Below the pieces are notes generated by a model, which was not told the origin of the DNA, made no database searches, and saw nothing but the letters and a program-made list of their open reading frames with translations. Below, piece after piece: positions 37,728-46,922 of a stretch of 64,000 nucleotides of DNA. Each line of letters opens with the position of its first letter. The first letter of the stretch is position 1. This DNA is from Fusobacterium sp. FSA-380-WT-3A (GTDB lineage Bacteria > Fusobacteriota > Fusobacteriia > Fusobacteriales > Fusobacteriaceae), in contig NZ_JABAFQ010000003.1 of NCBI RefSeq assembly GCF_012843705.1, positions 105,000-168,999 on the forward strand, written 5' to 3'. The translations under genes and the position numbers were made by a program.

Positions 37728-39359
37728 TTATTTTTGAGAATAAACTATTTTTCCACCAACCATAGTTATAACAGGTTTTATATTTCTAATTTCCATAGGG
37801 TCAACTGTAAATATATCTTTATCTAATATAACTATATCTCCATAATAATTTTCTTTTATTCTTCCTTTTCTATCTTCACAAAATTCAGCATAAGCACTAC
37901 CTATTGTATAGGCATCTATTGCTGTATAAATATCTACACATTCTTCAGGATAAAATCCATTTATTGGTTGTCCATTAGCATCTTTTCTTGTTACAGCAGA
38001 ATAAATATTTGGGAATGGATTACAAGATTCTACAGGACAATCTGTTCCATAAGATATTTTGCCACCTAATTTATCAAGAGTATTAAAAGCATATGAAGTA
38101 GAAGCTAATTCTTTTCCACATCTATCCTCTACTATTTTCATATCATAATCTAGGAATATTGGTTGGTACATAACAAGCATTCCAGACTTTGCAATATCTT
38201 CTAACATCTCTCTATCAGTAATTTGACAATGAACAAGAGCATGTCTTAATTTATTTTCACCATCAATAAAAGCTTTTTTATAACATTCTATTGTTTCTTT
38301 TATAGCTCTATCTCCAATAACATGGGTAACAACTTGAATTCCATGTTCTTTAGCAATAGCACAATATTGCTCCATCTCTTCTGTTGTTGTAAAATGTTCT
38401 CCTGTTGTTGTTGGGTCATCATTATATGGTTTACACATAAGAGCAGTTCTTGCTCCTAAACTTCCATCTTTAAAAAGTTTTAAAGGTCCTAAAGTTATCC
38501 AATTTTCTTCTGAATAACCATCTCTAGTAAATTCTCCCTCTGTTACATATTTTTTAAATTCTTCTACATCTGTAAAACAAACTTGATGTCTATAACGAAG
38601 AAGTCCTTTTCCCTCTTTAAATAATTTTTTAAACATTGCAAAATGTTCATCTGTTGATTTTACTATTGTCGTTCCTATATCATTACTTTGTACACTTGTA
38701 AGTCCATAAGAAACTGCTTGTTCCATACTTTTTATAAGCATTCTCTCTCTATCTTCCATTGTATAATCTGGAATAAGTTTTTTTACAAAGTTACAAGCAT
38801 TCTCTGTAAAGATTCCATTAGGATATCCATCTTCTCCTATCATAAAAGTCCCACCAGGCCATTGAGGAGAATTTCCATCAATTCCTAATAATTCTATTGC
38901 TTTTGTATTTGTTGATAATATATGACCACAAACACGCTCTAATATAATTGGAATTTCTGTAGAAATTTTATCTAAATCAAATCTTGTTGGTATTCTTTTA
39001 TCTGGAAAATAATCTTGATTCCAACCTATAGCATGGATACAATGTTTTGTTAACTCAGGATTTTCTTTTTTAAATTTTATACATCTTTCAACTAAATCTT
39101 CTACTGAAGTACAATCAAAAGTAGATACTTCTTGTAATACTTCAGCAAATTGTATAAGGTGTAAATGAGAATCATTTAATCCAGGAATTACTGTTTTCCC
39201 TTCACAATCTATTTTATTACAATCTTCTAAACATAATGGTAAAAGCTCCTCTTTTTTTCCAACTTTTTTTATAATTCCATCTTCTATAAGTATAGCTTCT
39301 GTAAATTTTTCTCTTTCAAGATAAACTTTCCCATTAAATATTAAAGTTTGTTTACTCAT
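37728..39359 (-). CDS. YtcJ-like metal-dependent amidohydrolase
   Basis: 543 residues. Amidohydrolase superfamily: composite beta domain at both ends and a TIM barrel with the metal motif GLNDSHLHL, then AIGWNQDYFPD, LKLFKDGSLGARTA, VVTHVIGDRAI, HALVHCQI and YGTDCPVESCNP in pieces. This set matches YtcJ/NfdA-type hydrolases, some of which cleave N-substituted formamides or amides. The substrate is unknown. It lies 2 bp after an APC-family amino-acid permease, so it likely processes an imported amino-acid derivative. No signal peptide, so cytoplasmic. Confidence 0.9.
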   Translation of the reverse strand: MSKQTLIFNGKVYLEREKFTEAILIEDGIIKKVGKKEELLPLCLEDCNKIDCEGKTVIPGLNDSHLHLIQFAEVLQEVSTFDCTSVEDLVERCIKFKKENPELTKHCIHAIGWNQDYFPDKRIPTRFDLDKISTEIPIILERVCGHILSTNTKAIELLGIDGNSPQWPGGTFMIGEDGYPNGIFTENACNFVKKLIPDYTMEDRERMLIKSMEQAVSYGLTSVQSNDIGTTIVKSTDEHFAMFKKLFKEGKGLLRYRHQVCFTDVEEFKKYVTEGEFTRDGYSEENWITLGPLKLFKDGSLGARTALMCKPYNDDPTTTGEHFTTTEEMEQYCAIAKEHGIQVVTHVIGDRAIKETIECYKKAFIDGENKLRHALVHCQITDREMLEDIAKSGMLVMYQPIFLDYDMKIVEDRCGKELASTSYAFNTLDKLGGKISYGTDCPVESCNPFPNIYSAVTRKDANGQPINGFYPEECVDIYTAIDAYTIGSAYAEFCEDRKGRIKENYYGDIVILDKDIFTVDPMEIRNIKPVITMVGGKIVYSQK

Positions 39360-39361
39360 AA

Positions 39362-40747
39362 CTACTCACCTTTTTTTAATTTTTTATCAAAATACATATA
39401 GAAAAATACTCCAACTACTAGAACTAAAGTTCCTAATATAGAGTTTGTTGTATCTTCTATAAATGTATTAATAACTAGTCCTAAGAAAATTACTGCAGTT
39501 ATTATTACTGATACAGGATATGCCCAAACTTTATAAGGACGCTCTAGAGTAGGATATTTTTTACGACATCTCATTACTGCTACTATTGATAAGAAACTAA
39601 ATATCATACTTGAGAATACAACTAAAATTGTTAATTGTTCTAAGTTACGTAATAAAACTAAAATTACAGAGATAACTCCTTGAATAACTATAGCAACTGT
39701 TGGAACTTTATATTTTGGATGTAAATAAGCATAAGATTTAAAGAAATGTCCCTCTACTGCCATAGCATAATACATACGAGGTTGAGCCATTATTAATCCA
39801 TTAAGAGCACTAAACATAGCTAATACCATTCCTATAACAACTACTGAAGCTCCAACATTTCCAAGAACTTTTTTAGCTACAGCAGTTCCTAAATAAAAAT
39901 CTCCACTACCTATCATAGATACAATTTCTTCATGAGGAAGAACTTTAAATATTGAGAAGTTAAATAATACATAAAGTAAAGTTACTCCACCTATACCAAA
40001 AATTAAAGATAAAGGTAAATTTCTTTTTGGATTTTTTATCTCTTCTGCTAATGTATTTAAGTTTGTCCAACCTTCATAAGCCCATAAAGTAGCCACAACA
40101 GCAAAAGCTATCATTCCAATTAAGCCTCTTTCACTAGTTTCAACAGCAGTTGATACACTAGCTAAAGAAAAATCTGGTTTTACATCTCCTACAAAAATAG
40201 CCACAAACATTATTAATAAAATAGGTATTAATTTTGCCACCATTGAAGCATTTTGAAGCCAACTTGAACCTTTAACTCCATAACAGTTATATATAGTTAA
40301 TACAACTATAAGTACAATAGCTATCATTTTTATTGTAAAATCACTCATATCAAAGAAAGTTCTTAAAGCTGTAGGTAAAGCAATAGCTATACTAGCTACA
40401 GAACCTGGTCCACCAATAGCCCAATCAGTAAATCCTGTTAAAAAACCAACTATTGGATGAAAAGCCTCTGTTAAATATACAGTTCTTCCCCCAGCCTTAG
40501 GCATTAAAGTTCCTAATTCTGCATAACAAAGCCCTGCCATTAATGAGATTAATCCTCCTATAAGCCAACATAAAAGAGCTAAACCTAAATTCATATTAAC
40601 TCTTTCTAATACATAAGAACCAAGATAGAAAATTCCTGACCCTATCATGATTCCTCCAATAATACTAACTCCCCCAAAAACTCCAATTTCTCTATTAAAT
40701 TGAGTTTCTTCAGAGGTTAGATTTTTTATTCTCTCTTGTTCATTCAT
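39362..40747 (-). CDS. APC-family amino-acid permease
   Basis: 461 residues, about twelve membrane segments. N-terminal APC motif GGVSIIGGIMIGSGIFYLGSY (substrate-binding G-S-G-I in TM1), then CYAELGTLMPKAGGRTVYL and WAYEGWTNLNTLAEEIKNPKRNLP in pieces. Resembles LAT/SteT-type exchangers more than basic amino-acid antiporters. Substrate unknown; the downstream amidohydrolase in the same transcript suggests uptake of a modified amino acid. RBS GAGGGGG before the ATG at 40747. Confidence 0.9.
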   Translation of the reverse strand: MNEQERIKNLTSEETQFNREIGVFGGVSIIGGIMIGSGIFYLGSYVLERVNMNLGLALLCWLIGGLISLMAGLCYAELGTLMPKAGGRTVYLTEAFHPIVGFLTGFTDWAIGGPGSVASIAIALPTALRTFFDMSDFTIKMIAIVLIVVLTIYNCYGVKGSSWLQNASMVAKLIPILLIMFVAIFVGDVKPDFSLASVSTAVETSERGLIGMIAFAVVATLWAYEGWTNLNTLAEEIKNPKRNLPLSLIFGIGGVTLLYVLFNFSIFKVLPHEEIVSMIGSGDFYLGTAVAKKVLGNVGASVVVIGMVLAMFSALNGLIMAQPRMYYAMAVEGHFFKSYAYLHPKYKVPTVAIVIQGVISVILVLLRNLEQLTILVVFSSMIFSFLSIVAVMRCRKKYPTLERPYKVWAYPVSVIITAVIFLGLVINTFIEDTTNSILGTLVLVVGVFFYMYFDKKLKKGE

Positions 40748-40844
40748 AAAAACTACCCCCTCTTTTATTTAATTAAAATAAAGTATATTATATATTCTTT
40801 CCATTGTCAAGAATTAATATTATAGTAGTTATATTAAATTCTCC

Positions 40845-40873
40845 TTGACTTTATAATGAAAAAGAGGTAAATA
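40845..40873 (+). promoter_or_regulatory. Sigma-70 type promoter for the flavodoxin-like reductase
   Basis: TTGACT at 40845-40850, 17-bp spacer, TAAATA at 40868-40873, about 40 bp before the ATG. Confidence 0.55.
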
Positions 40874-40912
40874 TAAAATATGGGTAGAAAACTTTTATTA
40901 GGAGGATAAAAA

Positions 40913-41455
40913 ATGAAAATATTACTATTAAATGGAAGTCCAAGATTTGAAGGAAATACAGAAATAGCTTTAAAAGTTTTAAAAGAAGAGATAGAAAAAA
41001 ATATAAAAGGTGAAATAGAAACTATTAATCTTTCAAAATTACAAATAAAAGGATGTTTAGGTTGTGATTATTGTAAAACATCTGGTGGAAATTGTATTAC
41101 AAAAGATGATGGACAAATGATAGCTGAAAAAATCCTTGAATCTGATGTTATTATTTTTGGTTCTCCAGTTTATTGGTGGGGAATAACTTCTCAAATGAAG
41201 GCAGCAATAGATAGAATATATATGAAAGGCGAATTTTTAGGAGGAAAATCTAAAAAAATAGGTTTGGTTACTGTTGGAGCTGCTGAACTAAGTGATGAAG
41301 AATATGATATTATAAAAAGACAATTCAAATGTATATGTGAATATTTAAAATGGGATTTCATTGGAAACATAGATGTTTCTGCTTATGGAAAAGGAGATGT
41401 TTTAAAAGATACTGATAAAGTAACTGAATTAAAAAATTTTTGGAAAAAAATCTAA
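40913..41455 (+). CDS. NAD(P)H-dependent FMN reductase / flavodoxin-family protein
   Basis: 180 residues. Flavodoxin-like fold: N-terminal phosphate loop LLNGSPRFEGNTEIAL, then CLGCDYCKTSGGNC with four cysteines, and FGSPVYWWGITSQMKAAIDR contacting FMN. The cysteine motif is typical of iron-sulfur flavoproteins and related NADPH reductases of anaerobes; it lacks the full compact CxxCxxCx5C cluster, so a cluster is uncertain. GGAGG RBS. Single gene closed by a strong terminator. Confidence 0.88.
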   Translation: MKILLLNGSPRFEGNTEIALKVLKEEIEKNIKGEIETINLSKLQIKGCLGCDYCKTSGGNCITKDDGQMIAEKILESDVIIFGSPVYWWGITSQMKAAIDRIYMKGEFLGGKSKKIGLVTVGAAELSDEEYDIIKRQFKCICEYLKWDFIGNIDVSAYGKGDVLKDTDKVTELKNFWKKI

Positions 41456-41470
41456 ATTTTAATCAAAATA

Positions 41471-41512
41471 AAAAGGATATTGTATTTTTGCAATATCCCT
41501 TTTATTTTTTAT
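41471..41512 (+). terminator. Intrinsic terminator after the reductase gene
   Basis: Stem AAAAGGATATTG with CAATATCCCTTTT (one bulged C), eight-base loop, T-rich tail. Confidence 0.8.
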
Positions 41513-41651
41513 TATAAGAAAAAATTTATTTTCATAAAAATATTTCTTATTTACTTCATCAAAAATAATAAACTCACTTTTTTAATATTATCTTTATTAT
41601 TCAAACTCTCTAACAAAACTACCTTATAGAAAATTTATTGATTATAAAATT

Positions 41652-43124
41652 TTATTTTTTTAATTTTACTTTTGGTTCTTCAGGAATATTAAATAATGGA
41701 ATAAATTTATCTAATCCTGTTAAAGTCAAGATTAATATAGAAATTACAACTATTATAGAAAGAAAATTGTATTTCATAATATCTGTTGGCCTAAATTCAT
41801 AAAGAGGGTAAACAACAGAAGCTATTCCTGTAAAAAATACAGTATAAGTATGCCAAGGAATAAATTGAGAACCAAAAACTCCCATAGCATCACTAAAACA
41901 TCCATTTCTTAGACGTAATTTATATTTTTCCTCTTCACTTCCCTCTACAGTTTCATCAACTAAATTTTTTATTATTGGTCCTATAGTAACTATTTGAGCC
42001 ATCTCATCAGCTAAAGCTACATTTCCTAATATAGAAAAAACTCCATTGTAAAACATTAGTTGTCTTACATTTTTAGATATTCTTTTTACTATTCTTGATA
42101 ATGGTTCAAAAGCATTAATACTTCCCATAATTCCACCAAAAGCTGTTATCCACATCATCATTATAATAACACTTGCTCCAGCACTTGAAAAACCTGTGTA
42201 CATTAAATCTAAAAATTCTGAAATATTTGGAATTGTTCCTGATATTAAACCAAATACTAGAGAGCTAATAATTCCTATAAAAAGACAAGCTAATGTTGGA
42301 AAACCTTTTATTGCTGATATTAAAACAAAAATTAAGGGTAAACACATATATAAAGGTACTCCATCTTTAACTTGATTCAAAAGAATAATTGCCGACTCTC
42401 TTTCAGACTTTAAAACTTCCCAAACATTATCAGGAATTTGATTGATAGCCTCATTTACATTTCCACTTATATTTGGTAATCCCATCATAACTGATACTAC
42501 ATAAAAAGTTATTATCCCAACTATAAGACATCCTAAAGACCAAACTCCTTGATGTCTTATTCTATGTATAACTTCTACTTTTTGTATTCCAGAACTTACA
42601 ACTGTAGTATCTGAAATAAGCCCTATATTATCACCGAAACAAGCTCCTCCAGCAATAGCCCCTAAAGTTAATAGAATATTTCCACCAACTATATGGTTTA
42701 ACCATAAAAATATAGGAGCACAAGCTGCAAAAGTTCCCCAAGATGTTCCTATTGTAATAGATAAAACACTTGTAACAATTATTCCTGTAACAGCTATTGT
42801 TTTTCCTGTTAAACCTAAATTTAAAGACATAATAATTATTGAAGCTCCTACTCCACTAGCCATAAAAGCTTCAGCCATAGCATAGGCTAACATTAAAATA
42901 AAAAACACTAACTGAATTTCCTTTACACTATTTACAGCTTTTTCTACAATTTCATTAAAAGAAAATTTTTCAGTTAACCAAGCAATTATTGCTACATATA
43001 TAGTTGAAATTGGAGCTGCTATCAAAAAGTCCAATTTTATACCAACCATTAAAATTCCTAATAAAACAATAGGAGATAATTTTAATACCTCTATAAAAAC
43101 TCCTCTTCTCTCGTTGTTTGTCAC
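41652..43124 (-). CDS. NhaC-family transporter, probable lysine transporter
   Basis: 490 residues, about eleven to twelve membrane segments. Motifs of the NhaC family: TIGTSWGTFAACAPIF, GGACFGDNIGLISDTT, ADEMAQIVTIGPI and SDAMGVFGSQFIPWHTYT, in pieces. GTG start at 43124 with GGAGGA upstream. A complete lysine riboswitch and terminator lie in its 5' leader. Members of this family under lysine riboswitches have been proposed as lysine transporters (called LysW), so annotation as a Na+/H+ antiporter alone would probably be wrong. Single-gene unit. Confidence 0.9.
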   Translation of the reverse strand: MTNNERRGVFIEVLKLSPIVLLGILMVGIKLDFLIAAPISTIYVAIIAWLTEKFSFNEIVEKAVNSVKEIQLVFFILMLAYAMAEAFMASGVGASIIIMSLNLGLTGKTIAVTGIIVTSVLSITIGTSWGTFAACAPIFLWLNHIVGGNILLTLGAIAGGACFGDNIGLISDTTVVSSGIQKVEVIHRIRHQGVWSLGCLIVGIITFYVVSVMMGLPNISGNVNEAINQIPDNVWEVLKSERESAIILLNQVKDGVPLYMCLPLIFVLISAIKGFPTLACLFIGIISSLVFGLISGTIPNISEFLDLMYTGFSSAGASVIIMMMWITAFGGIMGSINAFEPLSRIVKRISKNVRQLMFYNGVFSILGNVALADEMAQIVTIGPIIKNLVDETVEGSEEEKYKLRLRNGCFSDAMGVFGSQFIPWHTYTVFFTGIASVVYPLYEFRPTDIMKYNFLSIIVVISILILTLTGLDKFIPLFNIPEEPKVKLKK

Positions 43125-43137
43125 TTAATCCTCCTCA

Positions 43138-43171
43138 ATAAAAAAGCCTTATATTATTAAAATATAAGGCA
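43138..43171 (-). terminator. Expression-platform terminator of the lysine riboswitch
   Basis: 10-bp stem GCCTTATATT with AATATAAGGC (43146-43155 with 43161-43170), then a T-run on the minus strand, ending about 14 bases before the GTG start. The position between aptamer and RBS suggests lysine-dependent termination. Confidence 0.85.
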
Positions 43172-43209
43172 GAAAATATAAAATAAACTATATAATTTAT
43201 AATCTAATT

Positions 43210-43371
43210 GATAGCTCTACACTAGTAAACTAATGTCAGTCTTATAGATGTTCTCTATAATCCCAAGTGTCTAAAGTTAGCTCTTTAAACCTTTCGGCAA
43301 AATTCCCTTTCAATAATAATCTATGCTTGCTAAACTCCTATTATCTAATAATGTCTTTTGCAACCTCTACC
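43210..43371 (-). ncRNA. Lysine riboswitch (L box)
   Basis: Read on the minus strand, the conserved blocks appear in order: GGTAGAGGTTGC at the 5' side (43371 downward), GAAAGGG followed by GCCGAAAG, then ACTTGGG, ACTGACA and AGCTATC at the 3' side. P1 forms between GGTAG and CTATC. These match the L-box consensus as seen in B. subtilis lysC (AGAGGTGC, GAAAGGG, GCCGAAG, CTGTC, GGCTATC). A consensus promoter precedes it and a terminator follows, both on the same strand as the transporter. Confidence 0.92.
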
Positions 43372-43398
43372 TTGAAAATATTAAATTGTCCAATACAT

Positions 43399-43427
43399 AT
43401 AATAACATTTTTTATATTTATTGTCAA
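43399..43427 (-). promoter_or_regulatory. Consensus promoter for the lysine riboswitch and transporter
   Basis: Minus strand TTGACA (43427-43422), 17-bp spacer, TATTAT (43404-43399). Start of transcription is expected near 43392, just ahead of the aptamer. Confidence 0.8.
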
Positions 43428-43579
43428 TTTTGTTTTTCATTTTCTTATTTATTTTTCTTTCTATGAATGTTATAATTAAATATAAATTTATTTTGAAAAG
43501 AATTTAATAAAATTAAAATACTTATTCTACAAAAATAAAAATTTTAAAATTAAATTAATATAAAGTTATAGGAGAAAAG

Positions 43580-44188
43580 ATGAGTAAACTATATAAATTT
43601 GATATTGAAAAAGGAAAAATAATTTTAGGAGTAGATGAAGCTGGAAGAGGTCCATTGGCTGGCCCTGTAGTAGCTGCTGCTGTAAGAATAAGAGAATATC
43701 ATGATTTTTTTGAAGATATTAATGACTCTAAAAAATTATCAGAAAAGAAAAGAGAAAATTTATTTGAAAAAATTTTAACTTTTTGTGATGTTGGAATTGG
43801 AATAGCTACTGTAGAAGAAATTGATGAGGTTAATATTTTAAATGCCACTTTTTTAGCTATGAATAGAGCTATTGAAGATATTAAAAGCCAAAATATTGAT
43901 TATGATATTGTTTTAGTAGACGGAAATAAATTAATAAAAAATTATAATGGTAATCAAGAGTGTATTGTAAAAGGTGATGGAAAATCTTTATCAATAGCTA
44001 CAGCTTCTATAATAGCTAAAGTTACAAGAGATAGAATAATGTTAAAATTTTCAGAAATATATCCTGAATATCATTTTGAAAAACATAAAGGTTATGGAAC
44101 AAAACTTCATAGAGAAATTTTATTAGAAAAAGGACCTCTAGAAATTCATAGAAAAACTTTTTTAAAGAAAATTTTATCTAACTCTTAA
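43580..44188 (+). CDS. rnhB: Ribonuclease HII
   Basis: 202 residues. Cuts RNA in RNA-DNA hybrids and at single ribonucleotides in DNA. Catalytic GVDEAGRGPLAGPV with Asp19-Glu20, the third acid in VLVDGN, and SIATASIIAKVTRDR and HKGYGTKLH complete the family set. RBS AGGAG with ATG. First gene of a compact plus-strand run; yraN follows at 20 bp, the usual pairing. Confidence 0.96.
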   Translation: MSKLYKFDIEKGKIILGVDEAGRGPLAGPVVAAAVRIREYHDFFEDINDSKKLSEKKRENLFEKILTFCDVGIGIATVEEIDEVNILNATFLAMNRAIEDIKSQNIDYDIVLVDGNKLIKNYNGNQECIVKGDGKSLSIATASIIAKVTRDRIMLKFSEIYPEYHFEKHKGYGTKLHREILLEKGPLEIHRKTFLKKILSNS

Positions 44189-44207
44189 GAAAAAAGTTAG
44201 GTTTAAA

Positions 44208-44582
44208 ATGAAAAAATTTTTAAATAAAAGAGTTCAAGGAGAATATTTTGAAAATTTAGCATTAAATTTTTTAGAAAAAAAAGGTTTTCAATTAGTAGAA
44301 AAAAATTTTTATTCTCATTTTGGAGAAATTGATTTAATTTTAAGAAAGGACAATCTAATAATTTTTGTAGAAGTAAAAGAAAGAAGTAATCAAAAATTTG
44401 GAAATGGTTTTGAAGCTATTTCTAAGAAAAAATTAAGAAGAATGTTTTTAAGTGCTAATGAATTTATAGCAATAAATAAACTACAAAACTTTAATATCCG
44501 ATTTGATGCAATAGCATTTGATGAAAATGGTAAATGTTATTGGATTGAAAACATATTGTGGGGTGATGAAATTGGATTTTAG
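44208..44582 (+). CDS. yraN: YraN family (UPF0102) endonuclease-like protein
   Basis: 124 residues, normal length. PD-(D/E)XK-type fold with ENLALNFLEKKGF, the acidic motif GEIDLIL and FVEVKERSN. Function in bacteria is not settled; it is often next to rnhB, as here. Its stop lies inside the start of the zinc-ribbon gene (17-bp overlap). Confidence 0.92.
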   Translation: MKKFLNKRVQGEYFENLALNFLEKKGFQLVEKNFYSHFGEIDLILRKDNLIIFVEVKERSNQKFGNGFEAISKKKLRRMFLSANEFIAINKLQNFNIRFDAIAFDENGKCYWIENILWGDEIGF

Positions 44583-44784
44583 ATGTACAAAATGTGGAAG
44601 CAGCGATTATTATGTAAAAACAGCAATTTTTCCTGAAAAAGATTCAAAATTAAAAGTTGAATTTGGAACTTACTATCTAAAAATTTGTTCTGATTGTGGA
44701 TATACAGAAATTTATTCAGCTAAAGTTGTTGATAAAGAACTTAAGAAGGTGAAAAATGTTCCAGAACCTAAACCTGCACCTTAG
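44566..44784 (+). CDS. Small zinc-ribbon protein overlapping yraN and comF
   Basis: 72 residues from the ATG at 44566; an upstream TTG extends in frame but lies fully inside yraN. Two CxxC knuckles, CTKCGS and CSDCGY, about 30 residues apart, form a zinc ribbon typical of nucleic-acid-binding proteins. The tail ends in Pro/Lys-rich KNVPEPKPAP. It overlaps yraN by 17 bp and comF by 29 bp, so it is easily missed. Cysteine spacing makes coding very likely. Role unknown. Confidence 0.8.
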   Translation: MKLDFRCTKCGSSDYYVKTAIFPEKDSKLKVEFGTYYLKICSDCGYTEIYSAKVVDKELKKVKNVPEPKPAP

Positions 44785-45427
44785 AAAATTTTTCTTTAAC
44801 AATAGATGTAGTGTCTGCAATAATCTTCTATCTAACAGTGAAATATATATTTGTAATAATTGTAAAGAAAATTTTTTACATAATAATTCATTAAAAAAAT
44901 TTAATGATGTATACTATATTTTTAACTATGATAAAAGTTTCAGAAATTTAATAAAAAACTATAAATTTCAAAATAGAAAATATATTGGATTTTTCTTAGG
45001 AAAACTTATAGAAAAAACTTTAAAAAAAGTGATAGAAGAAAATAATATAGATGTTATCATTCCTGTTCCTTTAAATAAAAAAAGATTATTTTCAAGAGGA
45101 TTTAATCAAGTATCCTATACTTTAGATATTTTAAATATAAAATATCATGATGCAGCGAGAATAAAAAATACAAAACATATGAGTCATTTGTTGGATAAAA
45201 ATTCAAGAAAATTTAATATAAATAAAGCTTTTTATATTCCTTTTCAAGTGGAAAATAAAAATATTTTAATAATAGATGATGTAATAACAACTGGAAACAC
45301 TATAAGAGAATTAAAAAAAGAAATAAAAAATAGGGGAAAAGTAAAATCTATAACTGTCTTTTCTTTTTCTATGGCATCTAGTTTTAAAAAATATAATTAT
45401 GGGGAGAATCATGACAATATTAATTGA
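44756..45427 (+). CDS. comF: ComF-family phosphoribosyltransferase-like protein
   Basis: 223 residues. N-terminal zinc-binding cysteines (CSVCNNLL...CNNC) and a phosphoribosyltransferase domain with IPVPLNKKRLFSRGFNQ and the PRPP loop ILIIDDVITTGNT. ComF is needed for DNA uptake in competent bacteria. RBS AAGGTG at 44745-44750 sits inside the zinc-ribbon gene. The next gene starts inside its 3' end (17-bp overlap), implying translational coupling. Confidence 0.9.
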   Translation: MFQNLNLHLRKFFFNNRCSVCNNLLSNSEIYICNNCKENFLHNNSLKKFNDVYYIFNYDKSFRNLIKNYKFQNRKYIGFFLGKLIEKTLKKVIEENNIDVIIPVPLNKKRLFSRGFNQVSYTLDILNIKYHDAARIKNTKHMSHLLDKNSRKFNINKAFYIPFQVENKNILIIDDVITTGNTIRELKKEIKNRGKVKSITVFSFSMASSFKKYNYGENHDNIN

Positions 45428-46013
45428 TAACAAAGAGTACATTCTAGAAAAACAATATAATAGTTTTGGAGAAATTATAAATGAAATCACAAAAAAACTT
45501 AAAGGAGAGGACAAAATATTAGAAAAAATAGTGGTTGATGGGGTTATACTTTCTAATACTTCTATTGTTGATATTTCAAAAGTATCTTTAATAGAAATTT
45601 ATACAAAAAGTCACAGAAATATTTTATTTCAATCTTTATATTTATTAGAGGAATATATAGAAGAATATTTTAAAAGTTTAAAAACCTTAGAAGAGTTTGA
45701 CCTTGAAGAAATAGCTTATGATATGAAAATAAATGAAATATTAAGTTTTTTAAACTGGACTTTAAATCTTTTATATAGTTTAAAAGAAAATACTTATATA
45801 GATTATTTATATTTTGGGTATAATGAGTTTTTAGACGATTTTAAAGAAAGTTATAATTCACTCATAAAAGCTCTGACACAAGGAGATTATGAAACTTCTT
45901 TTGATATTTTAGAATTTGAAATCTCTGATATGTTGTCTCTTTTAAGTGAAAATATCGAAAATTATAAAAGCGACATTATTTTAGAAGAACAATCATCAAA
46001 TAATAGTAATTAA
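45411..46013 (+). CDS. Unknown 200-residue acidic protein downstream of comF
   Basis: I do not recognise it. ATG at 45411 with GGGGAG just upstream; an in-frame ATG at 45399 overlaps that site and is less likely. Starts with a possible beta-strand pair (TILIDNKEYILEKQYNSFGE) and continues as Glu/Leu/Tyr-rich helices to a Ser/Asn tail. No signal peptide or membrane segment. The gene is conserved in frame with no internal damage, co-transcribed with rnhB-comF. Confidence 0.72.
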   Translation: MTILIDNKEYILEKQYNSFGEIINEITKKLKGEDKILEKIVVDGVILSNTSIVDISKVSLIEIYTKSHRNILFQSLYLLEEYIEEYFKSLKTLEEFDLEEIAYDMKINEILSFLNWTLNLLYSLKENTYIDYLYFGYNEFLDDFKESYNSLIKALTQGDYETSFDILEFEISDMLSLLSENIENYKSDIILEEQSSNNSN

Positions 46014-46135
46014 ATTAATAACGGATAAAAATTAATCAAAAAATATTTATTTATTAACTTATAGAAAATTAGAAATTTTTTTTAGAATGTGATAAAATTA
46101 GTTATTAAGATAAAAATATTTAGGAGGATTTATTT

Positions 46136-46891
46136 ATGAGAAAAACAATAATTGCAGGAAACTGGAAAATGAATAAAACAAATAAAGAAGCTGTTGAAAT
46201 GTTAACAGAATTAAAAGAACTTGTTAAAGGAATAGATTCTGTTGGAATAGTAATTGGAGCTCCATTTACAGCTTTATCTGATGCTGTTAAAGCAGTAGAA
46301 GGAAGCAATATTAAAATAGCAGCTGAAAATGTATATCCTAAAGATTCAGGAGCATATACTGGAGAAGTTTCACCAGTTATGTTAAAAGATTTAGGTGTTG
46401 AATATGTTATATTAGGACATTCAGAAAGAAGAGAATATTTTAAAGAATCTGATGAATTTATAAACGAAAAAGTAAAAGCTGTGTTAGCTCATGGAATGAC
46501 TCCTATTCTTTGTATTGGAGAAAAATTAGAAGATAGAGAATCTGGAAGAACTGATGAAGTTAACAAAACTCAAATTAGAGGAGGATTTGCTGGTCTTACT
46601 GAAGAAGAAGCTAAAAAAATAGTTGTAGCTTATGAACCAGTTTGGGCAATAGGAACAGGTAAAACAGCTACTCCAGAAATAGCTCAAGAAACTCATAAAG
46701 CTATTAGACAAGAACTTACTGAAATGTTTGGAGAAGAAGTTGCTAATGAAATCACTATCCAATATGGTGGTTCTATGAAACCAAACAATGCTAAAGAATT
46801 ATTAGCTCAAGCTGATATTGATGGTGGATTAATTGGAGGAGCTTCTCTTAAAGCAACTGATTTCTACGACATTATTAAAGCAGCTTTATAA
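46136..46891 (+). CDS. tpiA: Triose-phosphate isomerase
   Basis: 251 residues, normal TIM length. Interconverts dihydroxyacetone phosphate and glyceraldehyde 3-phosphate in glycolysis. AGNWKMNKT (catalytic Lys), ILGHSERREYF (catalytic His), the glutamate in VAYEPVWAIGTGKTATPE with its loop 6, and IQYGGSMKP are intact. Ideal AGGAGG RBS. Codon use favours abundant codons, as expected for a glycolytic enzyme. gpmI follows at 31 bp. Confidence 0.98.
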   Translation: MRKTIIAGNWKMNKTNKEAVEMLTELKELVKGIDSVGIVIGAPFTALSDAVKAVEGSNIKIAAENVYPKDSGAYTGEVSPVMLKDLGVEYVILGHSERREYFKESDEFINEKVKAVLAHGMTPILCIGEKLEDRESGRTDEVNKTQIRGGFAGLTEEEAKKIVVAYEPVWAIGTGKTATPEIAQETHKAIRQELTEMFGEEVANEITIQYGGSMKPNNAKELLAQADIDGGLIGGASLKATDFYDIIKAAL

Positions 46892-46922
46892 TTATTTTAT
46901 ATTATTATAGAAAGGAAAAAAG

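Noticed and set aside
43267..43479. 70-codon plus-strand open frame
   Set aside because: Antisense to the lysine riboswitch and its promoter; no RBS or domain.
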